From: Yamagishiella unicocca
Lineage: Eukaryota; Chlorophyta; Chlorophyceae; Chlamydomonadales; Volvocaceae
Direction: 5' to 3'
DNA length: 64,000 nucleotides
NCBI GenBank assembly: GCA_003116995.1
Contig: BDSL01000186.1
Location: 26,793-90,792, forward strand
Shown: one piece after another, positions 42,701 through 54,000 of the stretch
How positions within the stretch are numbered: the stretch's first letter is position 1
How the letters are laid out: every line of letters begins with the position of its first letter
Program-made: the position numbers and the translations under genes
Notes under the pieces: model-generated
Seen by the model: only the letters and a program-made list of their open reading frames with translations
What the model was told of the DNA's origin: nothing
Databases searched by the model: none

Positions 42701-44848
42701 GGCGGCTGCCGAAACTGCTGTCGGAGACGTTCATGTAGCCCAGGCCGGTGGGGGGTAGCTCCGCAGCCAGGTAGTTGCAAAAGTAGGTGCCGGAGGGTGC
42801 CAGCTGCATGGAGAGGCGCAGCGAGACGACGCGCGCCAGCGGGTCGATGTTTGTGTTGGGATTGAGGGGCAGAAGCAAGGGCGCATTAAATATGAGCTCC
42901 TGGGCGGCTAGCGGCGGCGGTGGGGCCGGAGGAAGCGGCGGAGAGCTAGCCGGCGGGGGAGGAGGAAGCGGCGGCGGAGGAAGCGGCGGAGGGGGAAGCG
43001 GCGGAGGAGAGGCCGAGGGTACACCGGGAGTCGGCGGCGCCTCTGGCGGCGGCGGTGGCGAATTGGGAAAGGAGGGGTCCTCAGGGGAATCGGGAGGCGA
43101 TGGCCTGTCTGGTGGCGGTGGTGGCGAGTTGGGAAAGGAAGGGGGTGCCGGGGAGTCGGGAAGCGACGGCCTGTCTGGCGGCGGCGGTGGCGTATTGGGG
43201 GAGGAGGGGGGTGCAGGGGTATCGGGAGGCGAGGGCCTGTCCGGCGCCGGCGGTGGTGAGCTGGGGAAGGAGGGGGGTCCCGGGGAATCGGGGGGCGACG
43301 GCCTGTCTGGCGGCGGCGGTGATGAGTTGGGAAAAGAAGGGGGTGGAGGTGCGTCGGGAGCCGCAGGCTGTTCTGGTGGCGGCGGCGGGGGCGGTGGTGC
43401 GTCGGGACTGACGGAGGCAGGCTGAGAGTCCTGAGGCGGCGGCGGCCCCTCTGGCGGCGGCGGCGGTGCATCGGAAACGAAGAAGTTTGGTGGCAGATCC
43501 TGAGATGTCGGCGGCCCTGCCTGCAGAGGCTCGTCTGGCGGCGGCGGTGGTGCATCAGAAATGAAGAAGCCTGGTGGCAGATCCTGAGATATCGGAGGGT
43601 CTGCCGGCGGCGGCGGTGGTACATCAGGGCCCAACGAAGCTGGCTGCGTGTCCTGAGGCGCCGGAGGGTCTGCCGGCGGCGGCGGTGGTACATCAGGACC
43701 CAACGAAGCTGGCTGCGTGTCCTGAGGCGCCGGAGGGTCTGCCGGCGGCGGCGGTGGTACATCAGGACCCAACGAAGCTGGCTGCGTGTCCTGAGGCGCC
43801 GGAGGGTCTGCCGGCGGCGGCGGTGGTACATCAGGACCCAACGAAGCTGGCTGCGTGTCCTGAAACGTCAGCGAGTCTGCCGGAGGCGGTGGAACGTCAG
43901 GAGGTGACGTTATTTGCAGTAGCACCCGCCGGTCCGCAATAGCAGCTGCTGTCGAGCCTGCACTCCGCCAGTCATGTTGCTGCTGTCCCGCCGCAGCCCC
44001 AAGGTTGCCTAGCACAGCGGGAGGTGCAAATAGGGGGCCAGGGTGATGTGTGATCAGCGGGCCGGGGCACAGCAATGCCCTAAACGATGCTCTTCTAGGT
44101 TAATGGATGGCCAAGTGCGACTGTGCGGATGGCCGAGGCAAGCAGGCAGGCAGCGACGCACGGTCACCGCGCTGGTGGTACGCGGGGTGCGGTGACCCCT
44201 GCGCACCATCAGCAGCCCTGGAGGCAAGGCTGCCCGCGTGCCGACGGGTATTTCGCAGCGTTACGCACACCCATCGACTCTGCGCGCACTTGGACCTGTA
44301 TTGACCGCCGCTGCCCCCTGAGAGGAGACCCCTCCCCGGACCTCGCCCACTGTGTCATGCCCCCGACTCCATTCCGTCCCAAGCTGCGCTGCTATGCTCA
44401 TTCAAAGTGACATTCAAAGTGCGTGTGCGCGCTACAGTTGCAAACGTGTCCATTTGTACGTGTGGAAGCCGCCCGCGAAACGACCATGGGTTGCCCAGGC
44501 AGAAATGGCTTGTTTGCGTAGGGACAGTTGCAAATGTGCATCATGATAACCTGGATAAGGTTCAGTGCGCATGATGCAGAGGAGAGACGGTAATGCATGG
44601 TCTCCGTAATTTGCTGTAGCCGCGACAAACCATTCAAGGCCTTACTGTGACGCTCTGCGCTGCCAACAACCGAAGAAACTGCATATTAAGTTGTACTCTA
44701 ATTGTACGTCCCGTCGTAGCACGTAAAAAAGCTGCACGACTTCCAGGGACACCTTACCTCGCAGCAGCAGAAGGGCCAGAGTGGACAGCCATACAAGACG
44801 AAGCAGGCCGCTTCTCCACCTTTCACGACACTTCCAACGAGGTTTCAT
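24718..44848 (-). CDS. Giant LRR receptor-like membrane protein with Pro-rich and Cys-containing ectodomain
   Basis: Twenty exons, in order: 44848-44758, 44008-42412, 41753-41669, 41478-40938, 40743-40526, 40321-39298, 39034-38850, 38567-37445, 36892-36780, 36508-35386, 35180-35068, 34927-32203, 31891-31779, 31661-30611, 30298-30186, 30063-29013, 28747-28563, 28252-26672, 26363-25706, 24778-24718. All junctions are GT-AG in phase; the total is 4,584 codons if one C is added to the C8 run at 26760-26767. Order of parts: signal peptide ('LLRLVWLSTLALLLL'), Pro-rich region (about 65-398), ectodomain with Cys (about 400-770, ending 'CDEDRPFVCV' like a C-type lectin fold), Pro linker, LRR N-cap ('CDWPRVACQ'), about 3,300 residues of 24-residue plant-type LRRs ('LTGxLPxxWSALxxLxxLDVSxN'), Pro linker, one TM helix (about 4357-4380), and a Pro-rich tail of about 200 residues. 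There is no kinase. Likely a surface or cell-wall recognition protein (inference). Confidence 0.85.
24779..25705 (-). other. Last intron of the LRR gene, with family 1 element ends
   Basis: The intron runs from donor GTACGG to acceptor ACGCAG. The plus strand at 25612-25645 reads 'GTCGAGTAGTCGGTTC' then T/C-rich DNA, and at 25030-25060 'TATGTCGTGTGACTGGG'. Both resemble the terminal motif of family 1. Between them lies a large minisatellite. The tiny last exon (24778-24718) encodes 'RSTSPYSLRTPSGRRPAPNS' and the stop. Confidence 0.65.
25080..25590 (+). repeat. About 20-bp minisatellite (CCCCTTCCTCTCTCCCCCCT), about 25 copies
   Basis: Units of 19-21 bp differ mainly in the length of the C-run. 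The array sits wholly within the last LRR intron. It opens long Ser/Pro/Leu frames on plus and Arg/Glu/Gly frames on minus, which are not genes. Confidence 0.95.
26760..26767 (-). other. Apparent 1-base frameshift in a C8 run of the LRR gene
   Basis: Upstream of this run the Pro-rich linker reads in one frame. Downstream the natural frame ('[14 protein letters not shown]' ... 'SPSPSPEIAP') and the phase needed to join exon 19 ('EGGDSSSS') both require one extra C (C9). The existing frame instead gives Arg-rich sequence and an out-of-phase junction. It is either a homopolymer base-calling error or a real broken allele. Confidence 0.7.
28796..28852 (+). repeat. 14-bp tandem repeat GTGGTGTGTAAGCA x 4
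   Basis: Four copies in the intron between exons 16 and 17 of the LRR gene, near the acceptor side (exon 17 starts at 28747). Confidence 0.9.
39187..39212 (+). repeat. Short interstitial telomere-like repeat
   Basis: The sequence reads TAGGG-TTTTAGGG-TTTAGGGG within the LRR intron 39297-39035. It mixes the 8-base TTTTAGGG unit known from Chlamydomonas telomeres and the 7-base TTTAGGG unit of plants. Only about three units are present. Confidence 0.6.
42940..43900 (-). repeat. Coding repeats of the LRR protein's Pro-rich region
   Basis: At 43607-43870 a 69-bp unit is repeated about four times almost without change, encoding 'DTQPASLGPDVPPPPP' plus 'ADPPAPQ'. At 43020-43380 a looser unit of about 60 bp encodes 'PPDSPGPPSFPNSPPPPPDR' type repeats. 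Such Ser/Pro runs are typical of algal hydroxyproline-rich cell-wall proteins (family knowledge). Confidence 0.9.
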
Positions 44849-47822
44849 CACCGGCTAGGTTGTTGCTGTGCTATACTGGTGACGGGGCCATGCGTCAGGT
44901 CAGAAGGCGTGACCGGAAGACAGCGACCTGCCGACATTGTACGGTGGTCAAAACATCAATATCATAGCTAAAGGAAGAGCAAAGCTTTCGATCTGAGCCA
45001 GTTTTGGTCAATATGGAGGTTATCGAGCCGAAATGCTACACAATGGCGGGCCGCTAGGGCCAATTCACTGCAAATGCTCGTTAATTCTAAAGAGCTGTAA
45101 AAATGTGTCTCTAAAATGGATAGAGAAGCCTTGCTTACACAAGTCGTGGCCCACCTGTCCGCAGAGTATTCCTTGTACGGCAGCAACCTCTCAGTTAAAG
45201 TACTGCCCTCCGTGTATGACATGGAAAACTATGTGATAGGAACGTCCGGAGCTGACATTTCTATGTTTTCGGTACAAATGGGTTGCACCACGCTTTTTAG
45301 ACAGTTTGGCTACGCGTTCAGGCGGCATCCGTTCGCTAGAAGACACACCTGAAAATTTTGCGTTATGCACGCAATCTGGCTTCTACTTGGTGGGAATGGC
45401 GAAGGGGACTGGGAGATTGCGGTGTTCGTCTCTGGCCACCAGAGCAAAGCCATGCTTCAGGCGCTATTATTGTGTGTATATCGCTTCAAATTATTTGCGA
45501 ACATTGCAGTGCTAGGGCTGCATCTGAGGGCTGACGAATGGTGTGGGACAGGTTGAGGGAGGCATCAGTGCCAGCAGCGTTACCTTCATTCTTGCACTAT
45601 TTAAACCGTTTTCTATTTGCAACATCTATGTGCATAAGTACTGTCTCGATGTATACAACCGCATAGGACACCTCTCGCCTATTAGAGTCCCAAGACACAC
45701 CGCACTCACTGTTAGCCTCTCGCCCTCCCACTGAAAAGCCTGACTCCTGTCGGTGCAAGCACGCTTTGCAATGGTATTGTGATTGATCATTGGCCTCGTG
45801 GAGGTGAGCTGGCAGTCGACTTTTGCCCACACAAATTCCAGTTCGCGGGTCGTGTCCCCAACCCATGCTCGCTAGTAGATCAACCTTCTCTGCGCTATCC
45901 ATCGTGATTACCCAGAACTCCATAGCCTTCGCGCCTCAGCTCCCTGTGTTCTCCCGCTCACCGAAGTCGACCCGTACGTACCCGTCGGCCATTAGGCTAT
46001 CGCACGAGGCGCGAGCAACGCCTACAGGCAGTGCATGGGTCGTCCAAGGTCGCTGGAGCCGGCCTTCCATTCATCATGCGCATACACGCCGCAGCCGCCG
46101 CCAAAGAAGTATGTCGCTTCCCACGCGCCGGTTGCGCACTCAGGCCCTAAGGCCGGTTAGGATGGCCGACGTTCCCCCACCCAACACCCGCCGCTATTGC
46201 TAAGGTGCGTGCGCATGAAGCTGTCGTGCGCGCTGTGAGGCCCCGTGGTGTAGACGTCTGCACCATCACCGTACGGCAGGTTGCCCCCATGATTATGACG
46301 AGCTGGCATACCGGTTTGTTAAGAAGGGAAAACGTCGCTTACGTTTAGAACACCAAAGCGAACAGGGGACATACGCTCTTGCGCCTGTAAGCGCGTTAAC
46401 CTAACGGCTCAGCTGTCGTCCGCTGGGGCAGCTGCCATGGTCTGGGGGCCTGGGACTTCCGATGACTTACCATGATAAGTTGTTGACGTCGCGTATGCAC
46501 ATCTTTAACCTGAGCACCGTCCTGCCCGTCTTGCTGGCGGCGATCGCATCGTCCACGAACCCATCCGCCCGCTGCCGTCAACTGCTGACCACCACTTGCC
46601 GCTGCCCGCCTCTGCCCTTTCGCGCATTCTGTAAACCCCAGGCGGCAACGGCACCAGCAGTCGCCCACGAAGTGACCCCGGCGCTCACCCCCCACCGTGA
46701 AGCTACGTTGGGCGGGCGCTGTGCGATGGCCTCGCGGCCGGGTGACTGCCCCTGGTTACCGTTGCCAGCCTTTCTTGGAATACGGCGAGAGCGCATGTTG
46801 AATTAAAGGAATGGCGTCGGTAATGTTCCTTCGATGAGGGCCCGGTACCAGGTCCCGTTGGTTAATGGTCGGCATGAGCGCACGGCAAGGAACTGGTGGC
46901 CCCACCTTATGCCATGCTACATGTATGGGACGAGGGATGTTGAGATATAGGGCCCGCAGCTGCCGGGGTCGCTCCCTCAGTGGGCAGAAGTACCGCAGGT
47001 TGCCTGAGTTTATGAAGGCACTCGCACTGGTGTAAGGTGGGCGAGCATTCCAGTTTGGGGCTTTACATCCGCTGCGTTCCTTCTCCTGCTGGCTGCCACT
47101 AGCCTCAATGCTGTCTGCCACCCTACGGCCGCATCCTGTGTCCAAGAGACCAGGCGCAAGCGCGGCCGATGAAAACATATAAACGCCTTCCATATACATC
47201 ATGGAACAGCAGCGTAATCTGGCAGTTGCCCGCCAAGGGAAACGGCCGACAATGGAGCGACAGATCGCCGAGGCGTCACAGCCAATCCTCCTAAACGTAG
47301 CGCTCGATTGCAAGGCAGGCAACCATCAACCGGCATCAACCGGCAACCAATCAGCACAGGCCGTAGGAATCGTCTAACACCATATACATCCTCAGTGCCA
47401 GATTTTCTTTATGAAGGTGTGTGCGCGCAAAGACACAAAAAGCAACGAAGCGCCTGGACGGGCTCGGTCAGGAACCTGATTGAACAACGGCACGTTGGAC
47501 GGTTAGCAGCCGTGCGGTCAGCTACTTCATTTCATTTGGGCTCAGAGCGCAACGTAAGCGCGTACAACGTCACGGCATGTACCGTCATCTACAATGTTTG
47601 GCACGTGCCGCTTCACGACGATCAAGAAGCGTGATGGGGCGATTCTCCTCTTTTAAGTTGTCAACTGACACGGAATTCGACGTAACTGCCATCGGTACAG
47701 CTATCGCTGCCACTGCATGGTAATGGCTGCTGGTTGTCAACGCCAGCTAGGGCGTCTGATATCATATCCGTTTAGTCTTCCAGCAGCCACGACAAACCGC
47801 CAACTCCCACGCCGCATTTCCT
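44849..47822. other. Intergenic: upstream of the LRR gene, downstream of the acidic hypothetical gene
   Basis: Less GC-rich DNA than elsewhere. It should hold the LRR gene promoter and the 3' UTR of the 47823 gene. Two short frames look slightly protein-like: 45116-45352 plus ('MDREALLTQVVAHL' ... 'YDMENYVIGTSG') and 45923-45597 minus ('MEFWVITMDSAEKV' ... 'RTGICVGK'). Neither has a domain or a splice chain I can support; they may be transposon relics. Confidence 0.4.
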
Positions 47823-49664
47823 TCACACCGGGCCAAAAACTGATTGGCCCTCGCCAGCAGCAGGTGCGTCCTCCTCCTCACCCTCCGCCGTTACATCCAT
47901 GATCTGTCGATGCTCCTCCGCAGCCGCCGAGCTCCGCAACGTCGCGCTAGCCCCGCTGCCAGCAGCCGCGGCAGCATCATCCGGCGGAGCACTCAGTGGC
48001 TGCAGCAGGTGCTGGTGCACCATCTCTACCAACTCGTCCACAACGGGTAGTACGGCGTCTGCCGCAGGCATTGGTGGCCGTATAATGAAGCACTCGTCGC
48101 GGACGCTGTCAGCCCCTTCGTCGTCAGCGCGGCTGTCCTCGCTGCCCTCGGGCTGCTGGACCGCGCCCCAGGCGCCTGTACCTGCGCCGCCGTTGGGGGA
48201 GAAGGGGGGGGGGAGACCCGTTTACACGACATAGGAAACGGAGGGCAGAAACTTGCCGACAAATAGTTCGAAAACGTGCTTGAGTGTGCATGCCAGAGAA
48301 CTTGGAATCACTAACGGAGAATCTGTGGATATTGCGGCCCGTCGACGGCTTGCTAGACGAAAAGAAACAAACAAATTGCGGAAGCATTTGGGGCGCATAT
48401 GGGAGAAGTTGGGCGGTGGGCTGGATATGGGGCAAGCGGGGGTTCGAGGGAAACCCGTGGGGCAAGCGGGGGTTACAAGTTAAAAACCGGTAACTCGACT
48501 GGGGTAATGTAGTGGGTGAATAGCCTTCATACTTCGGAACGCGCGCGCAAGCGGGGCAAGCGGGGGGGGGGGGCGTGAAAGGTACGAAGGGGAGTTGCCG
48601 ATGAGTACTGGGTTGAAAATGGGCGGGACTAGCAGAAGTGCAACATGTCACTGAGTAGGAGACCGCCACCACCACCGTCACCGCCGCTGCTGGCGGGCGG
48701 CGGGCCTCCGCTGCTGGCGGGCGGCGGGCCTCCGCTGCTGGCGGGCGGCGGGCCTCCGCCTCCTCCATGCACTGCTGTCAACGTGGTGCAGCCGGTGTCC
48801 CCCTCCTCGTACCGTGTGGGCCGCAGGGCCCGTACGGAAAAACACACGACACGACCGTGGCGGCACAGCAGCGGCACAGCGGCGGCACAGCGGCGGCACG
48901 GCGGCGGCACACGTGTGTCCGGGCCACCCCCCGGAACCAGCCAATACACGGCACAAAGCCAAGCGCAGCAGCCCCTAGCCGCGTGCGAGCAGGCCCAGGT
49001 CATACGCCCCAGCTATCGATCCCGTGCCTCCCACAATGGACTGACAGTGCGCTTGGCCCGAGAGACCCCACTCACTCCCTCCGGGTTCCAGGCCTCGGAC
49101 CGCGACCATGTGTCCAGCCGGCCGCCTCGCCTCTGGCTGCCCCTCCCATGTGCTCGGCAGCAGAGGCGGGCTGAGCCGCGGCGCAGCAGCCTCCGCTTCC
49201 GCTTCCACCTCCGTCTCCGCCCGCACAGCTGCCACCGGCGCCTGCGCAGCCAGTGCCATGCCCGGAGGCCCCGGCTGCTCCATCGTGCTAGCATCCTGGC
49301 CGCCGTGTGCCGCCGCAGCGTCAAGTGCGGGCTGCTGCGGCTGCTGCTGTACGGCCCCCTCCAGCAGCCGGTGCGAGTGCCGCGGGGGGCCAGCAGCCGC
49401 ACCTCCGACGTCCCCAGAGCCGCTGCGGCCCCCAGAACCCAACTCGTCATCACCAGCATCACACTCCTCAGCCGCGGCGGGCGCGGAACAAGGTGCGCGC
49501 AGCGGACCGAACACAAGCCTCGCGGGCAGGTCCAGGTCGGCGTTGTCGCCGTCTCCATGGTGTTGCGGCAGCGCTGCTGCCGGCAGGAAGGCCTGGCGCG
49601 CAGCTGGCAGCGGGTCGTCGTCCGGCCAGCAGTCGTCGGCTTGGGGCGCGGTGATGCACGACAT
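47823..49664 (-). CDS. Hypothetical acidic, low-complexity protein (two exons)
   Basis: Exon 1 is 49664-49076, ending at the strong donor GTGAGT. Exon 2 is 48181-47823, after acceptor GGCGCAG. Phase 1 on both sides gives 948 nt, 315 aa. The protein starts 'MSCITAPQADDCWPDDDP', is rich in Ala/Gly/Glu/Asp, and in exon 2 has a better conserved-looking stretch 'DECFIIRPPMPAADAV' and 'VVDELVEMVHQHLLQPL' (likely an amphipathic helix) before an acidic tail ending 'QSVFGPV'. No signal peptide or membrane segment is seen. I do not recognise the family. Support comes from the two matching open exons with consensus splice sites. Confidence 0.55.
48475..48565 (-). repeat. Dispersed intronic element, family 1 (copy)
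   Basis: The minus strand reads 'GCGCGCGCGTTCCGAAGT', 'AAGGCTATTCACCCACTAC', 'ATTACCCCAGTCGAGTTACC', then 'GGTTTTTAACTTGTAAC', nearly matching the copy at 12400-12500. It lies in the only intron of the acidic hypothetical gene, upstream of its acceptor at 48182, direct relative to that gene. Confidence 0.7.
48683..48757 (+). repeat. 24-bp tandem repeat, about 3 copies
   Basis: The unit CTGCTGGCGGGCGGCGGGCC-TCCG is repeated about three times inside the intron of the acidic hypothetical gene (49075-48182). Confidence 0.9.
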
Positions 49665-51072
49665 TGCCGCCCGGGCCGGGAGCTTGCAGATTGAGGGCCG
49701 CGCTCCGCGAGGGCCGCGCTCCTCGCGACTTGCTGTCTAGGCGCTCTGGACTGGATGGGTGTCGATTGTTTGGGAAGCGTGCTGAGGACTCCCTTTGTTG
49801 CGCAGTTGGCGCGAGGCACGATTTTGCGAGTTGTGGAGACGGTCAGTCGCGCGGTGTGCACCTCGGCCGCAGCTATTTGGCAGAATCGGTATCTACATTA
49901 AGGCAGCGCACATCAGATTTTTACAGGCTACGGTTGCGTAGCGAGATGTGAAAGTCCGGACCGACCCACGGTACATCGTACGGTAGGCCACTTGGCATCT
50001 GCCAGTCCACCTGCGGCCCCCTCAATGGGGCCAGACAAACAACTATACGTTTTTACGGGTAATTCATTCTTGGACAGCTAATAAATTGTACGGCTGCCGA
50101 CCTATGAGCGATTTTCGGTGCTTGCTCGTCCTGCTCATTCAAGATCAGGCCAGCTACCTGGTACTCCTCGCATCCAGGCCAGCACCGACGTCTCCTGCGT
50201 CCGGCATGCTTACGTGTGGTCGGGAATGGGCCATGGGGGCCACATCCGCACTTTGCAGCCGGGGTGCAGGGGCGCACCAAACGCGGCACGGTAGCGGCCT
50301 ACCGCACACCCGCAGGATGTGTGCCAGTGCGAGGTGCACGACCCCTGCCGGCATCACCATGACGGCCCCGGATGACGCGGGGTGCTGGCCCCCACAACAG
50401 CCCCCACCAAACGGACCACGTCCTGGCGCCCAGTGCGCCCCAAACAAAACACACCTGCCGCACACAAGGACCGCCAGGGGCAGACAGCGCTGACACGCGC
50501 CCAGCCAGTCCACGGTCCCACTTACCACCACCCCAATACGGAGATGCGAGGCAAACCCAGGCACCGGAGCAGTCCGACACCGCAATGGCCACTCTCCAGT
50601 TCATCCACACCACCATCAGCCCTCGTGCCAGCCCGTCAATGTCAGGAGACGCATTGCGCAGTGTCGCCCGTCACGAGCGCTCCGCCTCCCCCCCGTGTAC
50701 CCGCCGACATGCCCCGCCCCCACATCCATCACATCCCCGCCATATCCTGCCCCTTCCTGCCCCCACGCAAACAAGCCGGGACCAGCCAGGCCGCCCCCCC
50801 CCACTTCACCTCCGCCCACCCATACGCCCACCCACCCACGCAGGTTCACTCCAAGAGCCCCCAGGAAACAATACCCACGGCGCCAACCTGCGCAGCCTCC
50901 TCCGCACGCAACCCGGCCCCTCCTGCGGGCGGCCAACAGGCCTTCAGCGCAACAGGACTGCCATGTCCCTCTGCGCCCTTGTACGACCGCGCAGAGTCCC
51001 GCTTAAGCAGCGCCTGCACCTGCCCCCCGCGGGTTGCTGCTGCTGGTTCCAGGTCCTGGTGGTGCCGCAGCG
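49665..51072. other. Intergenic: promoter of the acidic gene and 3' flank of glyoxalase I
   Basis: 1.4 kb between two minus-strand genes. No gene recognised. C-rich between 50400 and 50900; the frames open on both strands there have shadow-type composition. Confidence 0.45.
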
Positions 51073-54000
51073 CTACTTGCCCCAGTTGACGAACTGGCGC
51101 GAGTTGTCGGCGTTGAGGATCTCGATCCAGTAGCCGTCGGGGTCGCGGATGAAAGCGATGCCTGCAGCAGGCGGGACGGGGGTTGGGGACGGGATTTGGA
51201 TCGGGGTTGGGATGTGGGGTTGGGAACGAAGAGGGCGGTTGGGGACGGGATTTGGAGCGGGGGATTTGGAACAGTGGGTTGAGATCGGTGGGTTGTGAGC
51301 TTGTGACTGGTGGGTTGGGATCGGGGTTGCCAACGGAGGGGGGGGGCATAAACGGGAGGGGGTGGGAACGGGGTGGTGGTGGCAGAATAACCGTGTACGC
51401 GACAAGGACAGGGTAGTGGCATGGTCGTCGGACACCAATTCTGTGGGCGCATGCTGGAGCACTGGGACTGACTACCTGCAAACCTGTGGAGGCGTCCTGT
51501 CGGGGCCGTGTAAAGGAAAAGAAAACGAATAAGCAAAAGGGCGGCAACGTGTAACACGTAAGACGGAGAAACGGGTGGGCGGAATGGGGTGCGGCGAGGC
51601 GAGTGGCGGTGCAGCCCGGCTCCCTGCCCGGATACCGACCGTTACCGTGGAGGCGTGAGTTGCCAGCAGCGAACGGCCGTGACCGTCTCGTGTCGGAGGT
51701 TTTGGAGGGGGGGATTGGGGATGGAATGGTTGGGACGGGGGGTTGGGGACGGCAGCTTGGGGGGTTGGGCGAGGTTTGTTTGGGACGGGGGCGGGGTTTG
51801 GGACGGGTGGGTGGGTCCGGGGGTGGGGACACGGAGGGGGTTGGCCAGGAAATCCGCGAGGAAGGGGTTGGCCAGGAAGTCCGCGAGGAGGGGGGCACGC
51901 TGTGGCTCGACAGCGAGGAGGAGAAGGTGCGAGATGGGGGAGGTGCGTGGTGTGTGCACGTCGATGTCAGTCGGCGACGCTGGGCTACAGATCTGACCAG
52001 CGGACGACCTGCCACCAGCGGACGACCTGCCACCTGCAGCCCCCCAAACCCTGGGGCGGCACGTCCTGTGTGTGCAGGTGGATACGCCGAGCGACCGCGT
52101 ACGGCAGCCCTCACCCCCCTCGCAGGCCGTGGCGCTTACGGCTTGTCGCCCTGTGTCTGCCCACGCTGGCTGGAGACGTGGTGGTGCTTGCGGGCTTGTG
52201 AGCCAGCTGTGACATCCCCGCATGCGATGACACTCCCCCCGACTGCAATGCCGCACGCTACCAACTCCCACACGCCCCGCAGCCCTGCCCACCCACCCTT
52301 CATCTTGCCGTCGTCGGGCTTTTTCTGGAACTCCACTCCAAGCCTGTTTGAGGAGGGCGGACCGTTGGGCGGGATCAGGAGACGCACGGAGCAAGTGCCT
52401 CTCGTCGACCTTCACAACAGCTCGTGCTCATCGGTTCTGCTTGATGCCCCCACGCGACTCAAGCTCCCACTCCTCCTGCTGGGGACCCAGAGGCCCCGAA
52501 CCCAACTCACTCCTCGAAGCGCTTGCACGCCGCGTACACGTCTGGCACGGAAAAGCCGATGTGGCCGAAGCCTCGGGGGTCTAAGTTGCCGCTGTGGTAG
52601 CCCGCGAAGTTGGGGTCCGATTCGGTGCCCCAGTTGTGCGTCAGCTCCAGGCACGCCTTGCGCCGGAACATCCACACCGCCTGGAGGGGTGCGCGGGACA
52701 TCGGTCGCGTGAGGTACGTGTGCTGCCTTCGTCCCGAGGCCGGCGAGCTGGGGCAGGAGTCAAAGGCGGTGCTTTCTGCGGCGATGCGTTCAATGAAGCG
52801 CTGACTGACATCTCAGAAAGGCTATGGAAGTGCTTGGTTCAAGCACCGAACCTTGTTCCGAACCCTCCCAACCCCCTCCTGAAACCCCCCGGTGTGTCGG
52901 GGTTGCTTACCCTGTCGCCTGCGTCCTCCGGGATATCCTGCAGGCGTCGTACGTCGTACAGATTGGGTTTAGGTTGCATCCAGTGAAAGGAGGGGCCGAC
53001 CAACATGTGCTTCGTGCCGGGTGTTTGATGACCCGCGGGAACGACCTCGCTGGACTCGCTGGGTGTGCTGCCCAGCGCCCTCGTCACCCAAGGCCACTCC
53101 CACCGCCGGCTGGTCACCAAGCTCCGCGACCACGCCGCCGCCTCCCCTTTCCTCTACCAACACGCTCGCCGCGCGGGCGACCTCGACCTCCTGGCCGCCA
53201 TCCACTACTGCCACCTATGAAACCACCCTGCCCTCGCCCCGGCACCCCCTCATCCCCTCCGGCGCACCCCCACTCGCCTCGGCCCACACCTAGTGGGGCC
53301 AGCCAGCAGCCCCGGACCCCCCTGACAGCCCCGGCGCCCAGCAGCCGCCGCAGCCCGCCCCAGCGCAGCAGCAGCCCTGGCGCCCCTAGCCTGTAAAACA
53401 CCCCCGGACTCCCCGCGCGCCCAGCCTCCTCCTCCCTCCGCCCCTCATCCCGCGCCAGCCCCCTCTCCCCCTCCACGGCCGCTTCCCCCGCCACCAGCCG
53501 CGCCCGAAACACCCACAGCAAACTATACCAACGGCCTCGCTCTCGCTCCCCTCCCCTCCCCCCCTCCCCTCCCCCCCTCCCCTCCCCCCCACCCGCCATT
53601 TGCACACAATCTCCTATCAGTGACCCCTCTTCCCCCCCCAATTGGGTCTTCCTCGAAACCCCTCGAATAGGCAGCCCCTTGTCCCGCGCCGCTCGCCGCC
53701 GGCGTCGCACTGTGGCGGCGCCGTGCTCGCTGTGGCAGTGCTGTGGGGATCCGTCCAGCCCGGACCGCGCACTGCCATCCCCGTATCCTGTCTGCTCGCC
53801 AGCTGGCTTCCCCCCTGCCCCGCATCTTCACGCCCCATCTCTCTTAACCGCCGTACTCCGTCGTACCGGGTCTCGTCGTACCCCTCTCCCCGCATATACG
53901 GCCTCCCCTTCACCGCCCCTGTCTCTTTCGCCGCGCCGCTGGGGCCCCTTCGTTGTTTTGATCTCTGCCCTCCCGCCCCAAAGATGGGTGTTGCTCCTGA

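Noticed and set aside
43607..43870. Regular repeats considered as a CRISPR array
   Set aside because: The units are contiguous, with no unique spacers, and are translated in frame; the organism is a eukaryote.
43574..43942. Plus-strand frame with four Ala/Pro-rich repeats
   Set aside because: Shadow of the 69-bp coding repeat of the LRR protein's Pro-rich region on minus.
42408..44075. A separate Pro-rich gene starting at 44075
   Set aside because: That start is a TTG codon after a stop, not an ATG. The exon instead joins in phase to a signal-peptide exon at 44848-44758 and onward to the LRR exons.
46756..47322. 188-codon minus frame
   Set aside because: No recognisable domain, no splice partner and no promoter context; could not be separated from chance.
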